Notes under the pieces: model-generated
Seen by the model: only the letters and a program-made list of their open reading frames with translations
Database searches by the model: none
Told to the model about the DNA's origin: nothing
Assembly: GCF_024721015.1 (NCBI RefSeq)
Contig: NZ_JANAIF010000019.1
Span: forward strand, 1-64,000
Length of the DNA: 64,000 nt
Direction of reading: 5' to 3'
Source of the DNA: Xenorhabdus bovienii
Lineage (GTDB): Bacteria > Pseudomonadota > Gammaproteobacteria > Enterobacterales > Enterobacteriaceae
In this document: positions 21,084 through 32,496 of the stretch, piece after piece
Numbering within the stretch: position 1 is the first letter of the stretch
Layout of the letters: the number at the start of each line of letters is the position of its first letter
Program-made: the position numbers and the translations under genes

Positions 21084-22343
21084 ATGAATCTTACCGAATT
21101 AAAGAATACGCCGGTATCTGAGTTGATTACTCTCGGCGAAAATATGGGGCTGGAAAACCTGGCTCGTATGCGCAAGCAAGACATTATTTTTTCTATTCTC
21201 AAACAGCATGCGAAGAGTGGAGAAGATATTTTCGGAGATGGGGTACTGGAGATATTGCAGGATGGATTTGGTTTCCTCCGTTCCGGAGACAGCTCCTACC
21301 TTGCAGGTCCCGATGATATCTACGTTTCTCCTAGCCAAATCCGCCGTTTTAACCTCCGTACTGGTGATACCATTTCAGGTAAAATTCGCCCACCAAAAGA
21401 AGGTGAACGCTATTTTGCCCTGTTGAAGGTTAACGAAGTTAACTTTGACAAGCCTGAAAACGCCCGTAATAAAATCCTGTTTGAGAACCTGACTCCACTT
21501 CATGCTAACAATCGTCTGCGCATGGAGCGTGGCAATGGTTCTACTGAGGATTTGACTGCCCGTGTTCTGGATTTGGCCGCACCTATTGGCCGTGGTCAGC
21601 GTGGCCTGATTGTTGCTCCGCCAAAAGCGGGTAAAACCATGCTGCTGCAAAACATTGCGGCTAACATTGCCAACAACTACCCAGACTGCGTCTTGATGGT
21701 TCTGCTGATCGATGAACGTCCAGAAGAAGTCACTGAAATGCAGCGTCTGGTAAAAGGTGAAGTGATTGCTTCAACCTTTGATGAACCTGCTTCCCGTCAC
21801 GTACAAGTGGCTGAAATGGTTATCGAAAAAGCAAAACGTCTGGTTGAACACAAAAAAGACGTTATTATCCTGCTGGACTCCATTACCCGTCTGGCTCGTG
21901 CGTATAACACTGTAGTTCCTGCTTCCGGTAAGGTACTGACCGGTGGTGTGGATGCTAATGCACTGCATCGTCCAAAGCGTTTCTTTGGTGCGGCCCGTAA
22001 CGTTGAAGAAGGTGGCAGCCTGACCATCATCGCGACTGCGCTGGTTGATACGGGTTCCAAGATGGACGAAGTTATTTACGAAGAATTTAAAGGTACAGGT
22101 AACATGGAACTGCACCTGTCCCGTAAGATCGCTGAAAAACGCGTCTTCCCTGCCATTGACTACAACCGCTCTGGTACACGTAAAGAAGAATTGCTCACTA
22201 CGCAGGATGAACTGCAAAAAATGTGGATCTTGCGTAAAATCATCCATCCGATGGGCGAAGCTGATGCGATGGAATTCCTTATCAACAAACTGGCTATGAC
22301 AAAAACAAACGAAGAATTCTTCGACTTTATGAAACGTTCATAG
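21084..22343 (+). CDS. rho: Transcription termination factor Rho
   Basis: A 419-residue hexameric RNA-DNA helicase, the same length as E. coli Rho and nearly identical. The N-terminal RNA-binding domain (GFGFLRS, about 61-67) precedes Walker A PPKAGKT (179-185), Walker [17 protein letters not shown] and the Q-/R-loop segments. It ends untranslated transcripts and is autoregulated in E. coli through its leader. ATG at 21084. The leader here is long and contains tandem repeats; a strong intrinsic terminator follows. Confidence 0.97.
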   Translation: MNLTELKNTPVSELITLGENMGLENLARMRKQDIIFSILKQHAKSGEDIFGDGVLEILQDGFGFLRSGDSSYLAGPDDIYVSPSQIRRFNLRTGDTISGKIRPPKEGERYFALLKVNEVNFDKPENARNKILFENLTPLHANNRLRMERGNGSTEDLTARVLDLAAPIGRGQRGLIVAPPKAGKTMLLQNIAANIANNYPDCVLMVLLIDERPEEVTEMQRLVKGEVIASTFDEPASRHVQVAEMVIEKAKRLVEHKKDVIILLDSITRLARAYNTVVPASGKVLTGGVDANALHRPKRFFGAARNVEEGGSLTIIATALVDTGSKMDEVIYEEFKGTGNMELHLSRKIAEKRVFPAIDYNRSGTRKEELLTTQDELQKMWILRKIIHPMGEADAMEFLINKLAMTKTNEEFFDFMKRS

Positions 22344-22371
22344 TTTGTAAATGATAAATAGTCATTTCGTC

Positions 22372-22401
22372 AAAACGCCACATTCTTGTGGCGTTTTTTT
22401 T
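22372..22401 (+). terminator. rho terminator
   Basis: AAAACGCCAC pairs with GTGGCGTTTT on a short loop (22372-22397), followed by a run of T to 22401. A typical strong intrinsic terminator 30 bases after rho. Confidence 0.9.
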
Positions 22402-22674
22402 ATCAAGGGATTAACTTGTTCGCCTGAAATGGTACATATTTTGCATCTTTTTCATCAGATTAAGTGAGTGTTTTCTGGGCGCAGCCATTTACAAATGCTT
22501 AGGAAACCATTATTAATCACGCTCTACAGCTTACGTTGTCTATTTGCTTTATTTTTATACATAGCAGAATGTCTTCTTTTTAATAGGGAGCTTATGGATT
22601 TGGTGTCGAATGGAACATCCATAAGCCAATGAATAATAGATGATCCATCATTATTTTTACAGAGAGTTGTTATT

Positions 22675-23763
22675 GTGAATATTCCCAGTATGAGTGTCGA
22701 AATTTTTTGCATATTTATATTTTCATCCGTGTTTCTGTTTCTGGCACGCAAGGTGGCAAAAATTATCGGCCTTGTTGATAAGCCGAATTACCGCAAGCGT
22801 CACCATGGATTAATCCCTCTGGTAGGTGGTATCTCTGTCTTTTTTGGCGTTTGCTTTGCTTTTGCTATAACAAAAGAATTTATACCTCATAAATGGTTAT
22901 ATCTGGCTTGTGCGGGAATATTGGTTTTTGTCGGCGCGTTAGATGACCGTTTTGATATCAGTGTGAAAATTCGGGCAGCAATTCAGGCACTGGTTGGGAT
23001 CAGCATGATGTATTTTGCTGATCTCAAAATTGAAAGTTTGGGCAGTGCTTTTGGCCCATGGGAAATGACATTGGGCCCATTCAGCTACGTTGTTACTCTG
23101 TTTGCTGTCTGGGCTGCCATTAACGCCTTTAACATGGTCGATGGGATTGATGGCTTGTTGGGAGGTCTGTCCAGTGTTTCTTTCGGGGCATTGGGAATTT
23201 TGCTATATGCAAACGGTAATACGGCACTGGCATTCTGGTGTTTTGCGTTTATCGCGGGGATATTACCGTATATTTTTCTCAATCTGGGGCTACTCGGGAA
23301 GCGCTTCAAAGTATTTATGGGAGATGCGGGAAGCACTCTGATCGGCTTTACCATTATCTGGTTGCTGACCGAAACGACTCAGGGCGAACACAGTTCGGTT
23401 AATCCAGTGACTGCATTGTGGATTATCGCGATCCCATTAATGGATATGGTTGCCATTATGTATCGCCGACTGCGCAAGGGCATGAGTCCGTTTTCGCCCG
23501 ATCGCCAGCATATTCACCACTTGATCATGCGTGCGGGTTTCACTTCCCGTCAGGCATTTATCTTAATTACTGTGGCCGCTGCTTTATTGGCATCGATAGG
23601 GATCATTGGTGAACAACTGAGTTTTGTGCCCGAGTGGGTCATGTTGGCATTGTTTTTGCTTGCATTTATGTTGTATGGCTATTGCATCAAACGAGCATGG
23701 CGGGTGGCCCGTTTTATTAAACGGTGCAAGCGTCGTATGCGCCGGGCAGTCAGCCATCACTAA
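22675..23763 (+). CDS. wecA: UDP-GlcNAc:undecaprenyl-phosphate GlcNAc-1-phosphate transferase
   Basis: A 362-residue polytopic membrane enzyme that starts ECA (and often O-antigen) synthesis by moving GlcNAc-1-P onto undecaprenyl phosphate. The catalytic aspartates D90, D91 (GALDDRFD), D156 and D159 (NMVDGIDG) fall at the same numbers as in E. coli, and the cytoplasmic HIHH motif (RQHIHHLI) is present. About eleven hydrophobic segments are visible. Start is GTG 22675 with GAGAG upstream. First gene of the wec operon; no clear promoter was identified in the 270 bases before it. Confidence 0.95.
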   Translation: MNIPSMSVEIFCIFIFSSVFLFLARKVAKIIGLVDKPNYRKRHHGLIPLVGGISVFFGVCFAFAITKEFIPHKWLYLACAGILVFVGALDDRFDISVKIRAAIQALVGISMMYFADLKIESLGSAFGPWEMTLGPFSYVVTLFAVWAAINAFNMVDGIDGLLGGLSSVSFGALGILLYANGNTALAFWCFAFIAGILPYIFLNLGLLGKRFKVFMGDAGSTLIGFTIIWLLTETTQGEHSSVNPVTALWIIAIPLMDMVAIMYRRLRKGMSPFSPDRQHIHHLIMRAGFTSRQAFILITVAAALLASIGIIGEQLSFVPEWVMLALFLLAFMLYGYCIKRAWRVARFIKRCKRRMRRAVSHH

Positions 23764-23795
23764 AAACATTTGACTTATCAAAGAGGTTTTGGGCA

Positions 23796-24851
23796 GTGAT
23801 AAACTCAGAAACGAAATCTAAGCAGGATCAATCTGTTATAGAGCATGAGTTGGATATTCGTGCACTGTGTCATGCTCTGTGGCGCGGAAAGATATGGATT
23901 ATCGCACTGGCAATGATTTTCGCTGCCGTTGCTTTAGGTACATCGTACCTGATGCAGCAGAAATGGAGCGCAACCGCGATTGTGGATTTACCGACGACCA
24001 ATGATCTGGGGAGTTATTATTCACAACAACAATTTCTGCGCAACCTGGATACCCACATCAATGCCTCTCCAGAGGCACAACTGCCGACTATTTCAGATGG
24101 TGCATACAAAGAATTCATCACACAGGTGGTGGCGTATGATACCCGCCGCGAATTCTGGCTTCAGTCTGATTATTACAAACAGTACAGGGAAGGTAATGAG
24201 AAAGCAGATGCGGTATTGCTGGAAGAGTTAATTAATACGATTCAAGTGTTACGGCGTGATGATAAAAAATTACCGAATGAAGTCATAAAATTGACGGCAG
24301 AAACGGCAGTGAATGCCAATCAGTTCCTGCGAGAGTATATGGCGTTTGCTAATCAACGTGCGAGTACTCACCTGAACAATGAGATTAAAGGTGCGTGGGC
24401 AACCCGTATCCAGTCGATGAAAGCGCTGGTCAAGCGTCAGGAAATGGTCGCCAAGGCGATGTACAGCCGCAAATTGAATGTCTTGCAGCAATCATTGAAA
24501 ATAGCTGAAAAACAAGGCATCAACCGTAATCAAACAGACACTCCCATTGAAGAATTACCTGAATCCCAGATGTTTATGATGGGGGCGCCATTACTGCAAT
24601 CACAAATTGAAACCTTGGAAGTCACTGGGCCTAATTACAGCATCGATTATGATCAAAACATAGCGATGTTGGCTACATTGAATGTTGGCCCGACTCTGCA
24701 AAATACTTTCCAGACCTACCGTTACCTCAGAACCCCTGAGGTGCCTGTCAACCGAGACACCCCCCGCCGTGTATTCATGATGATTATGTGGGGAGCTATT
24801 GGTCTGTTAGTTGGAGCTGGAGTCGCGCTGACAAGGCGTTCGCACACATAA
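23796..24851 (+). CDS. wzzE: ECA chain-length determinant WzzE
   Basis: A 351-residue polysaccharide co-polymerase with two transmembrane segments, near residues 35-55 and at the C-terminus (MIMWGAIGLLVGAGVALT), around a large periplasmic coiled-coil domain. It sets the modal length of ECA chains made by WzyE. I chose the GTG at 23796 (AGAGG nine bases upstream), which gives the E. coli-like length; the frame is open upstream into wecA. Confidence 0.93.
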   Translation: MINSETKSKQDQSVIEHELDIRALCHALWRGKIWIIALAMIFAAVALGTSYLMQQKWSATAIVDLPTTNDLGSYYSQQQFLRNLDTHINASPEAQLPTISDGAYKEFITQVVAYDTRREFWLQSDYYKQYREGNEKADAVLLEELINTIQVLRRDDKKLPNEVIKLTAETAVNANQFLREYMAFANQRASTHLNNEIKGAWATRIQSMKALVKRQEMVAKAMYSRKLNVLQQSLKIAEKQGINRNQTDTPIEELPESQMFMMGAPLLQSQIETLEVTGPNYSIDYDQNIAMLATLNVGPTLQNTFQTYRYLRTPEVPVNRDTPRRVFMMIMWGAIGLLVGAGVALTRRSHT

Positions 24852-24891
24852 AATCAGCTCAAATAAGTTTTATTCAGGGAAATATAAATTA

Positions 24892-25049
<158 letters not shown>

Positions 25050-25053
<4 letters not shown>

Positions 25054-26180
25054 AAGTGTTGACTGTGTTTGGTACTCGGCCGGAAGCTATCAAAATGGCT
25101 CCTTTGGTACACGCATTGGCCAAGGATGCTGCCTTTGACGCAAAAGTGTGTGTGACTGCACAGCATCGGGAGATGTTGGATCAGGTACTGCATTTGTTTG
25201 AGATCACGCCAGATTTTGACCTCAATATCATGAAAAAAGGGCAGGATCTCACGGATATCACGTGTCGTATTCTTGAAGGCATGAAGCCAGTATTAGAAGA
25301 GTTCAAACCAGATGTAGTGTTGGTGCATGGTGATACCGCGACTACAATGGCGACCAGCTTGGCCGCTTTCTATCAGCGCATTCCGGTAGGCCATATTGAA
25401 GCGGGCTTGAGAACCGGCGATCTTTACTCCCCGTGGCCGGAGGAGGCCAACCGTAAAATCGCAGGTCATCTGGCGATGTATCATTTTGCACCGACAGAAA
25501 ACTCTCAAAATAACCTCTTGAAAGAATCCATTGCCGGAAGCTCTATTTTTGTGACGGGCAATACGGTTATTGACGCTCTGCTGTGGGTACGTGATCGCAT
25601 TGTGAGTGATGACGCGCTGAGTGGTCAGCTTGCTAAACTTTACCCCTTTATTGACCCGAATAAAAAAATGATTCTGGTGACAGGTCACCGCCGTGAGAGC
25701 TTTGGGGGTGGGTTTGAGCGTATTTGTGAAGCGTTGGCACAGGTAGCCAGAGCGCACCCTGAAGTTCAGGTCGTTTATCCTGTTCACTTGAACCCGAATG
25801 TGAGTGAGCCTGTTAAACGTATTCTGCATGACATTGATAACGTTATTCTCATTAATCCACAGGACTATCTGCCATTTGTCTACTTAATGAATCATGCCTA
25901 CATGATTCTGACAGACTCTGGTGGTATTCAGGAAGAAGCCCCTTCTCTAGGTAAACCCGTTCTGGTCATGCGCGACACCACGGAGCGGCCAGAAGCCGTT
26001 GATGCGGGTACAGTGCGGCTGGTGGGAACAAAAACGCAGACCATCGTTGAGGAAGTCACGCGCCTATTAACGGATGACATCGCTTATCAGCAAATGAGCC
26101 GCGCTCATAACCCTTATGGTGATGGTCAGGCTTGCCAGCGAATTCTTGAAGCATTGAGGAAAAATCAGGTGACATTATGA
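25050..26180 (+). CDS. wecB: UDP-N-acetylglucosamine 2-epimerase
   Basis: A 376-residue GT-B-fold non-hydrolysing epimerase, the same length as E. coli WecB and similar throughout ([16 protein letters not shown] start, [20 protein letters not shown]). It makes UDP-ManNAc from UDP-GlcNAc for ECA. Start is GTG 25050, overlapping the stop of the upstream small frame; the stop overlaps the wecC ATG by four bases. Confidence 0.96.
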
Positions 26181-27439
26181 GCTTTGAAACAATTTCTGTG
26201 ATCGGCCTTGGTTATATCGGTTTGCCAACTGCTGCGGCATTCGCTTCCCGCAAAAAAAACGTCATCGGTGTGGATGTCAACCAACATGCGGTAGAGACAA
26301 TTAACCGTGGTGCGATTCATATTGTTGAACCTGATCTGGACAAAGTGGTGAAAACCGCTGTTGAAGGCGGTTACCTGAAGGCCGTGACTTGTCCGCAGCC
26401 TGCGGATGCTTTCCTGATTGCAGTACCAACGCCGTTTAAGGGCGAGCATGAGCCTGACATGGCCTATGTGCGTTCTGCGGCAGAATCGATAGCGCCAGTT
26501 TTGAAAAAAGGGGATTTGATCATTTTGGAATCCACTTCTCCTGTTGGTGCGACCGAACAGATGGCAGAATGGCTAGCAGCGGCACGTCCTGAGCTCTCAT
26601 TCCCACAGCAGGCAGGCGAAAATGCAGACATTGATATCGCGTACTGTCCTGAGCGTGTTTTACCGGGTCAAGTCATGGTGGAATTGATCAAGAACGATCG
26701 CGTAGTGGGCGGCATGACACTAAAATCGTCCCGTAGGGCGAGCGAGCTGTACAAAATTTTCCTTGAAGGCGAGTGCGTTGTCACTAATGCCAAAACGGCA
26801 GAAATGTGCAAATTGACTGAAAACAGTTTCCGTGATGTCAATATTGCCTTTGCCAACGAACTTTCCCTGATCTGTGCCGAACAGGGGATCAATGTCTGGG
26901 AACTAATCAGTCTGGCAAACCGCCATCCACGCGTCAATATCCTGCAACCCGGCCCTGGCGTAGGCGGGCACTGTATCGCGGTAGATCCGTGGTTTATCGT
27001 ATCCCAGAACCCGGCACAATCTCGCTTGATTCATACCGCGCGTCTGGTTAATGATGGCAAGCCGCTTTGGGTGGTTGACCAAGTGAAAGCCGCAGTCGCG
27101 GACTGTCTGGTGGAGAGTGGTAAACGGGCGGATGAAATTAAAATAGCCTGTTTTGGTCTGGCTTTTAAACCAAACATTGATGACTTACGGGAAAGCCCGG
27201 CTGTTTATATCACGAAGATGGTGGCACAGTGGCATGTTGGTCAAACTGTAGCGGTTGAACCGAATGTTCATCAATTGCCTAATTCGCTGAAAGATCGTGT
27301 GGAATTAGTTGATATACAACAAGCATTGAATGAAGCTGACGTTGTTTTGATGCTGGTGGATCACAGCCAGTTCAAGGCAATTGCCGGCAGAGAAATAAAA
27401 CAAAAATGGGTTGTTGATACAAAAGGAGTTTGGCGTTGA
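26177..27439 (+). CDS. wecC: UDP-N-acetyl-D-mannosamine dehydrogenase
   Basis: A 420-residue UDP-sugar 6-dehydrogenase that oxidises UDP-ManNAc to UDP-ManNAcA, the acidic sugar of ECA. The N-terminal Rossmann GLGYIGLP motif is at about 10-17, the catalytic cysteine lies in [13 protein letters not shown], and a C-terminal UDP-binding domain follows. ATGA overlap with wecB and a TTGA overlap with rffG indicate tight coupling. Confidence 0.96.
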   Translation: MSFETISVIGLGYIGLPTAAAFASRKKNVIGVDVNQHAVETINRGAIHIVEPDLDKVVKTAVEGGYLKAVTCPQPADAFLIAVPTPFKGEHEPDMAYVRSAAESIAPVLKKGDLIILESTSPVGATEQMAEWLAAARPELSFPQQAGENADIDIAYCPERVLPGQVMVELIKNDRVVGGMTLKSSRRASELYKIFLEGECVVTNAKTAEMCKLTENSFRDVNIAFANELSLICAEQGINVWELISLANRHPRVNILQPGPGVGGHCIAVDPWFIVSQNPAQSRLIHTARLVNDGKPLWVVDQVKAAVADCLVESGKRADEIKIACFGLAFKPNIDDLRESPAVYITKMVAQWHVGQTVAVEPNVHQLPNSLKDRVELVDIQQALNEADVVLMLVDHSQFKAIAGREIKQKWVVDTKGVWR

Positions 27440-28506
27440 AACGTATTCTGATTACGGGTGGTGCAGGTTTCATTGGTTCTGCTGTTGTTCGCCATATTAT
27501 CAATCATACCGAAGACAGCGTTGTTGTGGTTGATAGTTTGACTTATGCGGGTAATCTTGAGTCACTGTCATCGGTGGTTGATCATCCACGCTATGCCTTT
27601 GAGCAGGTTGATATCTGCCAGCGTGATGCATTAGATCGTGTATTTCAGCAGTATCAACCGGATGCCGTCATGCACCTTGCGGCCGAAAGTCATGTGGATC
27701 GCTCCATTGATGGGCCTGCTGCCTTTATCGAAACCAATATCATTGGTACCTATGTTTTGCTGGAAGCATCCCGCGCATTCTGGCAGCAACTGGATCAGGA
27801 AAAGCAGGCTGCATTCCGTTTCCATCACATTTCAACCGATGAAGTGTATGGCGATTTGCATGGCGACGAGGGTTTCTTCACAGAAAATACGCCTTATGCA
27901 CCAAGTAGCCCTTATTCCGCGTCGAAAGCATCCAGTGACCATTTAGTCAGGGCCTGGCGTCGTACTTATGGCTTACCGACCGTGATCACCAACTGTTCGA
28001 ATAACTATGGTCCTTATCACTTTCCGGAAAAATTGATCCCTCTGATCATCTTGAATGCATTGGCAGGAAAGCCATTGCCTGTCTATGGCAAAGGAGAGCA
28101 GATCCGTGACTGGTTGTATGTGGAAGACCACGCGCGCGCGCTGCATCTCGTCGCTACCACGGCAGAACCGGGTGAAACTTATAACATTGGTGGTCATAAC
28201 GAGCGCAGAAATATTGATGTCGTAGAGACCATCTGTGAACTGCTGGAAGAGCTGCGTCCTATAAAACCCGCAGGTATTGTCTGTTACCGTGACCTGATTA
28301 CTCATGTGGCTGATCGTCCGGGGCATGATATGCGTTATGCCATTGATGCGGCGAAAATTGAGCGCGAATTGGGCTGGACTCCGCAGGAAACCTTCGAATC
28401 CGGTATTCGCAAGACCGTGCAATGGTATCTGGAGAATGAGAATTGGTGGCGGAGAGTTCAGGACGGTTCTTATGCGGGTGAACGTCTTGGTCTGGCGAAT
28501 GAATAA
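27436..28506 (+). CDS. rffG: dTDP-glucose 4,6-dehydratase (ECA)
   Basis: A 356-residue extended SDR enzyme, one residue longer than E. coli RffG. GGAGFIGS near the N-terminus binds [11 protein letters not shown] and YSASK hold the catalytic residues. It makes dTDP-4-keto-6-deoxyglucose for the Fuc4NAc branch of ECA. Start is TTG 27436, with AAGGAG seven bases upstream and overlap with the wecC stop; a TTG at 27430 is too close to that site. Confidence 0.94.
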   Translation: MKRILITGGAGFIGSAVVRHIINHTEDSVVVVDSLTYAGNLESLSSVVDHPRYAFEQVDICQRDALDRVFQQYQPDAVMHLAAESHVDRSIDGPAAFIETNIIGTYVLLEASRAFWQQLDQEKQAAFRFHHISTDEVYGDLHGDEGFFTENTPYAPSSPYSASKASSDHLVRAWRRTYGLPTVITNCSNNYGPYHFPEKLIPLIILNALAGKPLPVYGKGEQIRDWLYVEDHARALHLVATTAEPGETYNIGGHNERRNIDVVETICELLEELRPIKPAGIVCYRDLITHVADRPGHDMRYAIDAAKIERELGWTPQETFESGIRKTVQWYLENENWWRRVQDGSYAGERLGLANE

Positions 28507-28524
28507 ACCTGTCTGGGGGATAGT

Positions 28525-29400
28525 ATGAAAGGAATTATACTCGCGGGAGGCTCCGGCACCCGTCTGTATCCAATAACACGCGGCGTCTCAAAGCAGTTAT
28601 TGCCCATTTATGATAAGCCGATGATCTACTATCCACTGTCAGTCTTAATGCTGGCAGGGATACGCGATATCCTGATTATTTCCACGCCGGAAGACTTGCC
28701 TGCTTTCAAACGCTTATTAGGCAGTGGTGAACAGTTTGGTATTCGCCTGAGCTATGCCGTGCAGCCTTCTCCCGATGGTTTGGCACAGGCATTTATCATT
28801 GGTGAAGAATTCATTGGCAATGATGCCTGCTGTCTGGTGCTCGGAGATAATATCTACTTTGGTCAGGCGTTTAGTCCGAAACTGCAAAGTGTCGTTGCCC
28901 GTCAGACTGGAGCAACGGTATTCGGTTACCAAGTGATGGATCCTGAACGGTTTGGTGTCGTGGAGTTTGATGAGCAATACCGCGTACTCTCGATTGAGGA
29001 AAAACCAGCCCAGCCGAAATCAAACTGGGCAGTCACCGGGCTCTATTTCTACGACAACAAAGTGGTGGATTTAGCTAAACAAGTGAAGCCTTCTGTCCGT
29101 GGTGAGCTGGAAATCACCAGTATTAACCAGATGTATCTGGAATGCGGCGAATTGAACGTTGAACTATTGGGACGCGGGTTTGCGTGGCTGGATACCGGCA
29201 CCCATGACAGCCTGATTGAAGCCAGTACTTTTGTGCAGACCGTCGAAAAACGACAGGGATTCAAAATTGCCTGTCTAGAAGAGATCGCATGGCGTCACGG
29301 TTGGTTGAATGATGAACAGTTAAAAGCCGCTGCTGCCAACTTGGCAAAAACGGGTTACGGTAAATATCTGATGGACTTGCTCCATGTCTATTCGCGCTAA
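28525..29400 (+). CDS. rffH: Glucose-1-phosphate thymidylyltransferase (ECA)
   Basis: A 291-residue RmlA-type nucleotidyltransferase ([11 protein letters not shown] at 8-18, then PMIYYPLS and EKPAQPKS motifs). It forms dTDP-glucose, the substrate of RffG. Its place between rffG and wecD makes it the ECA copy rather than an O-antigen rmlA. The 3' end overlaps wecD by 17 bases. Confidence 0.94.
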   Translation: MKGIILAGGSGTRLYPITRGVSKQLLPIYDKPMIYYPLSVLMLAGIRDILIISTPEDLPAFKRLLGSGEQFGIRLSYAVQPSPDGLAQAFIIGEEFIGNDACCLVLGDNIYFGQAFSPKLQSVVARQTGATVFGYQVMDPERFGVVEFDEQYRVLSIEEKPAQPKSNWAVTGLYFYDNKVVDLAKQVKPSVRGELEITSINQMYLECGELNVELLGRGFAWLDTGTHDSLIEASTFVQTVEKRQGFKIACLEEIAWRHGWLNDEQLKAAAANLAKTGYGKYLMDLLHVYSR

Positions 29401-30112
29401 TATTGAATCACTGGCATGGGATAGCCAATTTTTCGGTTTGCCCACTGCCCGTTTGAACTTTTCACTGCAGGCATCAGTGCTGACGACGGCTCAGTTAGAT
29501 GAGTATGCACTGGTGCAGGCGAAAGTCCCTGCCCAGCAGATGGACACCATTGACGGTTTATCTGCCTTGGGGTTTTCATTGGTGGAAGGTGAAGCAGATT
29601 TTTTGCTGCCGGTGGATTCTGGCGCGATGCGTTGTAGGAATGCGACCGGAATTCAGTCGAAACAAGCGCTGATTTCCGCAACACCGCAGGATATACCTGT
29701 ATTGACGGCAGCAGCAGCCAGTGTATTCAAGGCCAGCCGCTTTCGGGCACCTTGGTATCAGCCTGATGATAGCGGCCGGTTTTATGCGGCTTGGGTTGAA
29801 AAAGCAGTTTTGGGTACTTTTGACCATGAATGCTTGCTCGTCAACGATGAGTACGGTCAAATTATCGGCTTTGTCACCCTGAGAGATATCGGTAGCCATG
29901 AAGCCCGTATTGGCTTACTGGCAGCCCTTCCGGGCAATTATCACCGGGGCATTGGTAAAAAATTAATGTCGGCGGCGCAGCGGTGGTGTGAAAACCACCA
30001 GATACAGCGGCTGAGAGTGGCAACACAAATCAGCAACATCACTGCCTTGCGTCTTTATACACGTAGTGGTGCAACCATTGAGAGCACCGCATATTGGTTA
30101 TACAGAGGATGA
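29384..30112 (+). CDS. wecD: dTDP-fucosamine (dTDP-4-amino-4,6-dideoxygalactose) acetyltransferase
   Basis: A 242-residue GNAT-family N-acetyltransferase, somewhat longer than E. coli WecD (224). The acetyl-CoA site is near the C-terminus ([19 protein letters not shown]), with [11 protein letters not shown] and ESTAYWLYR as family hallmarks. It makes dTDP-Fuc4NAc, the third ECA sugar donor. It overlaps rffH by 17 bases, and wecE starts one base after it. Confidence 0.93.
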   Translation: MSIRANIESLAWDSQFFGLPTARLNFSLQASVLTTAQLDEYALVQAKVPAQQMDTIDGLSALGFSLVEGEADFLLPVDSGAMRCRNATGIQSKQALISATPQDIPVLTAAAASVFKASRFRAPWYQPDDSGRFYAAWVEKAVLGTFDHECLLVNDEYGQIIGFVTLRDIGSHEARIGLLAALPGNYHRGIGKKLMSAAQRWCENHQIQRLRVATQISNITALRLYTRSGATIESTAYWLYRG

Positions 30113-30113
30113 G

Positions 30114-31244
30114 ATGATTCCATTTAACAAACCACCAGTAGTCGGCACGGAACTGGAATATATGCAACAGGCGATGGGCAGTGGCAAATTATGCGGCGAT
30201 GGCCACTTCACTAAACGCTGTGAAGAATGGATGGAGCAGCATTTTAACTGTCTGAAGGTGTTGCTGACGCCCTCTTGTACAGCAGCATTGGAAATGGCGG
30301 CCATTTTGTTGAATATCCAGCCGGGTGATGAAATCATCATGCCGAGCTACACCTTTGTTTCGACCTCCAACGCCTTCGTCCTGCGTGGTGCAACCATCGT
30401 TTTCGTGGATATCCGCCCAGACACGATGAATATGGATGAAACCAAGATTGAAGCAGCCATTACAGACAAAACCCGTGCCATTGCGCCAGTGCATTATGCG
30501 GGTGTTGCCTGTGAAATGGATGTCATCATGGCGCTGGCGGAAAAATATAACCTGTATGTGGTGGAAGATGCCGCCCAAGGCGTGATGTCCACCTATAAAG
30601 GCCGCGCACTCGGTACTATTGGCCATATCGGTTGTTTCAGCTTCCACGAAACCAAGAACTACTCTTCCGGCGGTGAAGGTGGTGCGATATTAATCAACGA
30701 TGAATCGATGATTGCCCGTGCCGAAATTATTCGTGAAAAAGGAACCAACCGTAGCCAATTCTTCCGTGGACAGGTGGATAAATACACGTGGCGTGATATT
30801 GGCTCCAGTTATTTGCTGTCTGATCTGCAAGCTGCATACCTTTGGGGGCAGCTGGAAATTGCTGAGAATATCAACCAGCGCCGCTTATCCCTGTGGGATA
30901 ACTATTATCAGGCCTTGCAGCCATTCGCAGAAGCGGGACATCTGACCTTGCCAGTTGTGCCGGAGGGTCTGGAACATAATGCTCATATGTTCTACATCAA
31001 ACTAAAAGGTGTCGAGGAGCGCGGCGCATTCAACCGCTACATGCAAGAAGCAAATATTCTGACAGTGTTCCATTACGTAGCATTGCATACGAGTCCGGCT
31101 GGCGAAAAATGTGGTCGTTTCCATGGAGAAGATCGTTTTACGACCAGCGATAGTGAGCGGTTGGTGCGTTTGCCAATGTTTTACAACATTACTGATGAAG
31201 AGCAGCAGGTAGTTATCAACCGTATCAAGGAATTTTTTGCCTGA
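30114..31244 (+). CDS. wecE: dTDP-4-amino-4,6-dideoxygalactose transaminase
   Basis: A 376-residue DegT/DnrJ/EryC1-family PLP aminotransferase, the same length as E. coli WecE. The PLP lysine is in SFHETKNYSSGGEGG, with VVEDAAQG upstream. It adds the amino group to dTDP-4-keto-6-deoxyglucose before WecD acetylates it. The ATG at 30114 lies just past the wecD stop and gives the conserved MIPFN start. Confidence 0.95.
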   Translation: MIPFNKPPVVGTELEYMQQAMGSGKLCGDGHFTKRCEEWMEQHFNCLKVLLTPSCTAALEMAAILLNIQPGDEIIMPSYTFVSTSNAFVLRGATIVFVDIRPDTMNMDETKIEAAITDKTRAIAPVHYAGVACEMDVIMALAEKYNLYVVEDAAQGVMSTYKGRALGTIGHIGCFSFHETKNYSSGGEGGAILINDESMIARAEIIREKGTNRSQFFRGQVDKYTWRDIGSSYLLSDLQAAYLWGQLEIAENINQRRLSLWDNYYQALQPFAEAGHLTLPVVPEGLEHNAHMFYIKLKGVEERGAFNRYMQEANILTVFHYVALHTSPAGEKCGRFHGEDRFTTSDSERLVRLPMFYNITDEEQQVVINRIKEFFA

Positions 31245-31245
31245 T

Positions 31246-32496
31246 ATGTCACTTGCTAAAGCTTCTGTATGGACGGCGGGTTCCACACTAATCAAAATCG
31301 GTGTGGGGCTGCTGGTCATTAAACTTCTGGCGGTGTCCTTCGGCCCAGCGGGTGTTGGGCAGGCGGGCAACTTTCGCCAACTGATTACCGTACTGGGCGT
31401 GCTGTCTGGTGCGGGGATTTTTAACGGTGTCACCAAATATGTAGCGGAACACCATCAGCAGCCGGAAAAACTCAGGGCGATACTGGGTACTTCGTCTTCG
31501 ATTATTCTGGGGTTTTCCACCCTGTTGGCGGTTATTTTTCTCTTGTTCACTGACGCCATCAGTATCGGCCTGTTTGGTCACAATAACTACAAAACAGTTG
31601 TACAGGCGCTCGCATTTATCCAAATGGGTATTGCTTACGCCAACTATTTTCTGGCCATCCTAAAAGGTTTCAGGGATGCTCAGGGCAACGCACTGTCGAT
31701 TATTCTGGGTAGCCTGACAGGAATGATTGCCTATGGCCTCTGTTATTGGCTGGGAGGCTATGAAGGCGCGCTAGCGGGCTTGGCTTTGGTACCGGCTTTG
31801 GTGGTTCTGCCAGCGGGGTTGATGATCCTGCGCAGTAAGGTGATTACGTTTTCAGCATTAAAGCCCATGTGGGATCGCGTGATTGCCAGCCATCTGGGGA
31901 AATTCACGCTGATGGCGCTTCTGACTTCTATGACGCTACCAGTGGCTTATATCATGATGCGAAATCTGATGGCAGAGCGTTATAGCTGGGAGGAAGTCGG
32001 AATCTGGCAGGGTGTGAGCAGCATTTCGGATGCCTATTTGCAGTTTATCACCGCCTCTTTCACCGTCTATTTGTTGCCGACACTTTCCCGATTGGAAAGT
32101 AAGCAAGAAATTACTGGCGAAATCGTCAAGGCGCTGAAGTTTGTGTTACCTGCCGTTGCCGCAGCCAGCTTTTCAGTTTGGCTGTTGCGTGATTTTGTGA
32201 TTTGGCTGCTGTTTTCAGATAAATTCACCGCGATGCGGGATCTATTCGCATGGCAGCTGGTGGGCGACGTTTTGAAAGTTGGCGCTTATGTTTTTGGTTA
32301 TCTGGTGATAGCGAAAGCGGCGCTGCGTTTTTATGTACTGACTGAAATCAGTCAATTTCTGCTGCTGACAGGCTTCTCTCATTGGCTGATACCCGAAAAT
32401 GGAGCGTTGGGGGCGGCGCAGTCATACATGGCAACTTACATTATTTATTTCATCCTTTGTTGTAGTGTATTTATTATTTATCGCAGGCGAGCATGA
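31246..32496 (+). CDS. wzxE: ECA lipid III flippase WzxE
   Basis: A 416-residue MOP-superfamily flippase with about twelve hydrophobic segments, the same length as E. coli WzxE. It moves undecaprenyl-linked ECA trisaccharide to the periplasmic side. The ATG at 31246, one base past the wecE stop, gives the conserved MSLAKAS start. The stop overlaps wecF. Confidence 0.95.
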   Translation: MSLAKASVWTAGSTLIKIGVGLLVIKLLAVSFGPAGVGQAGNFRQLITVLGVLSGAGIFNGVTKYVAEHHQQPEKLRAILGTSSSIILGFSTLLAVIFLLFTDAISIGLFGHNNYKTVVQALAFIQMGIAYANYFLAILKGFRDAQGNALSIILGSLTGMIAYGLCYWLGGYEGALAGLALVPALVVLPAGLMILRSKVITFSALKPMWDRVIASHLGKFTLMALLTSMTLPVAYIMMRNLMAERYSWEEVGIWQGVSSISDAYLQFITASFTVYLLPTLSRLESKQEITGEIVKALKFVLPAVAAASFSVWLLRDFVIWLLFSDKFTAMRDLFAWQLVGDVLKVGAYVFGYLVIAKAALRFYVLTEISQFLLLTGFSHWLIPENGALGAAQSYMATYIIYFILCCSVFIIYRRRA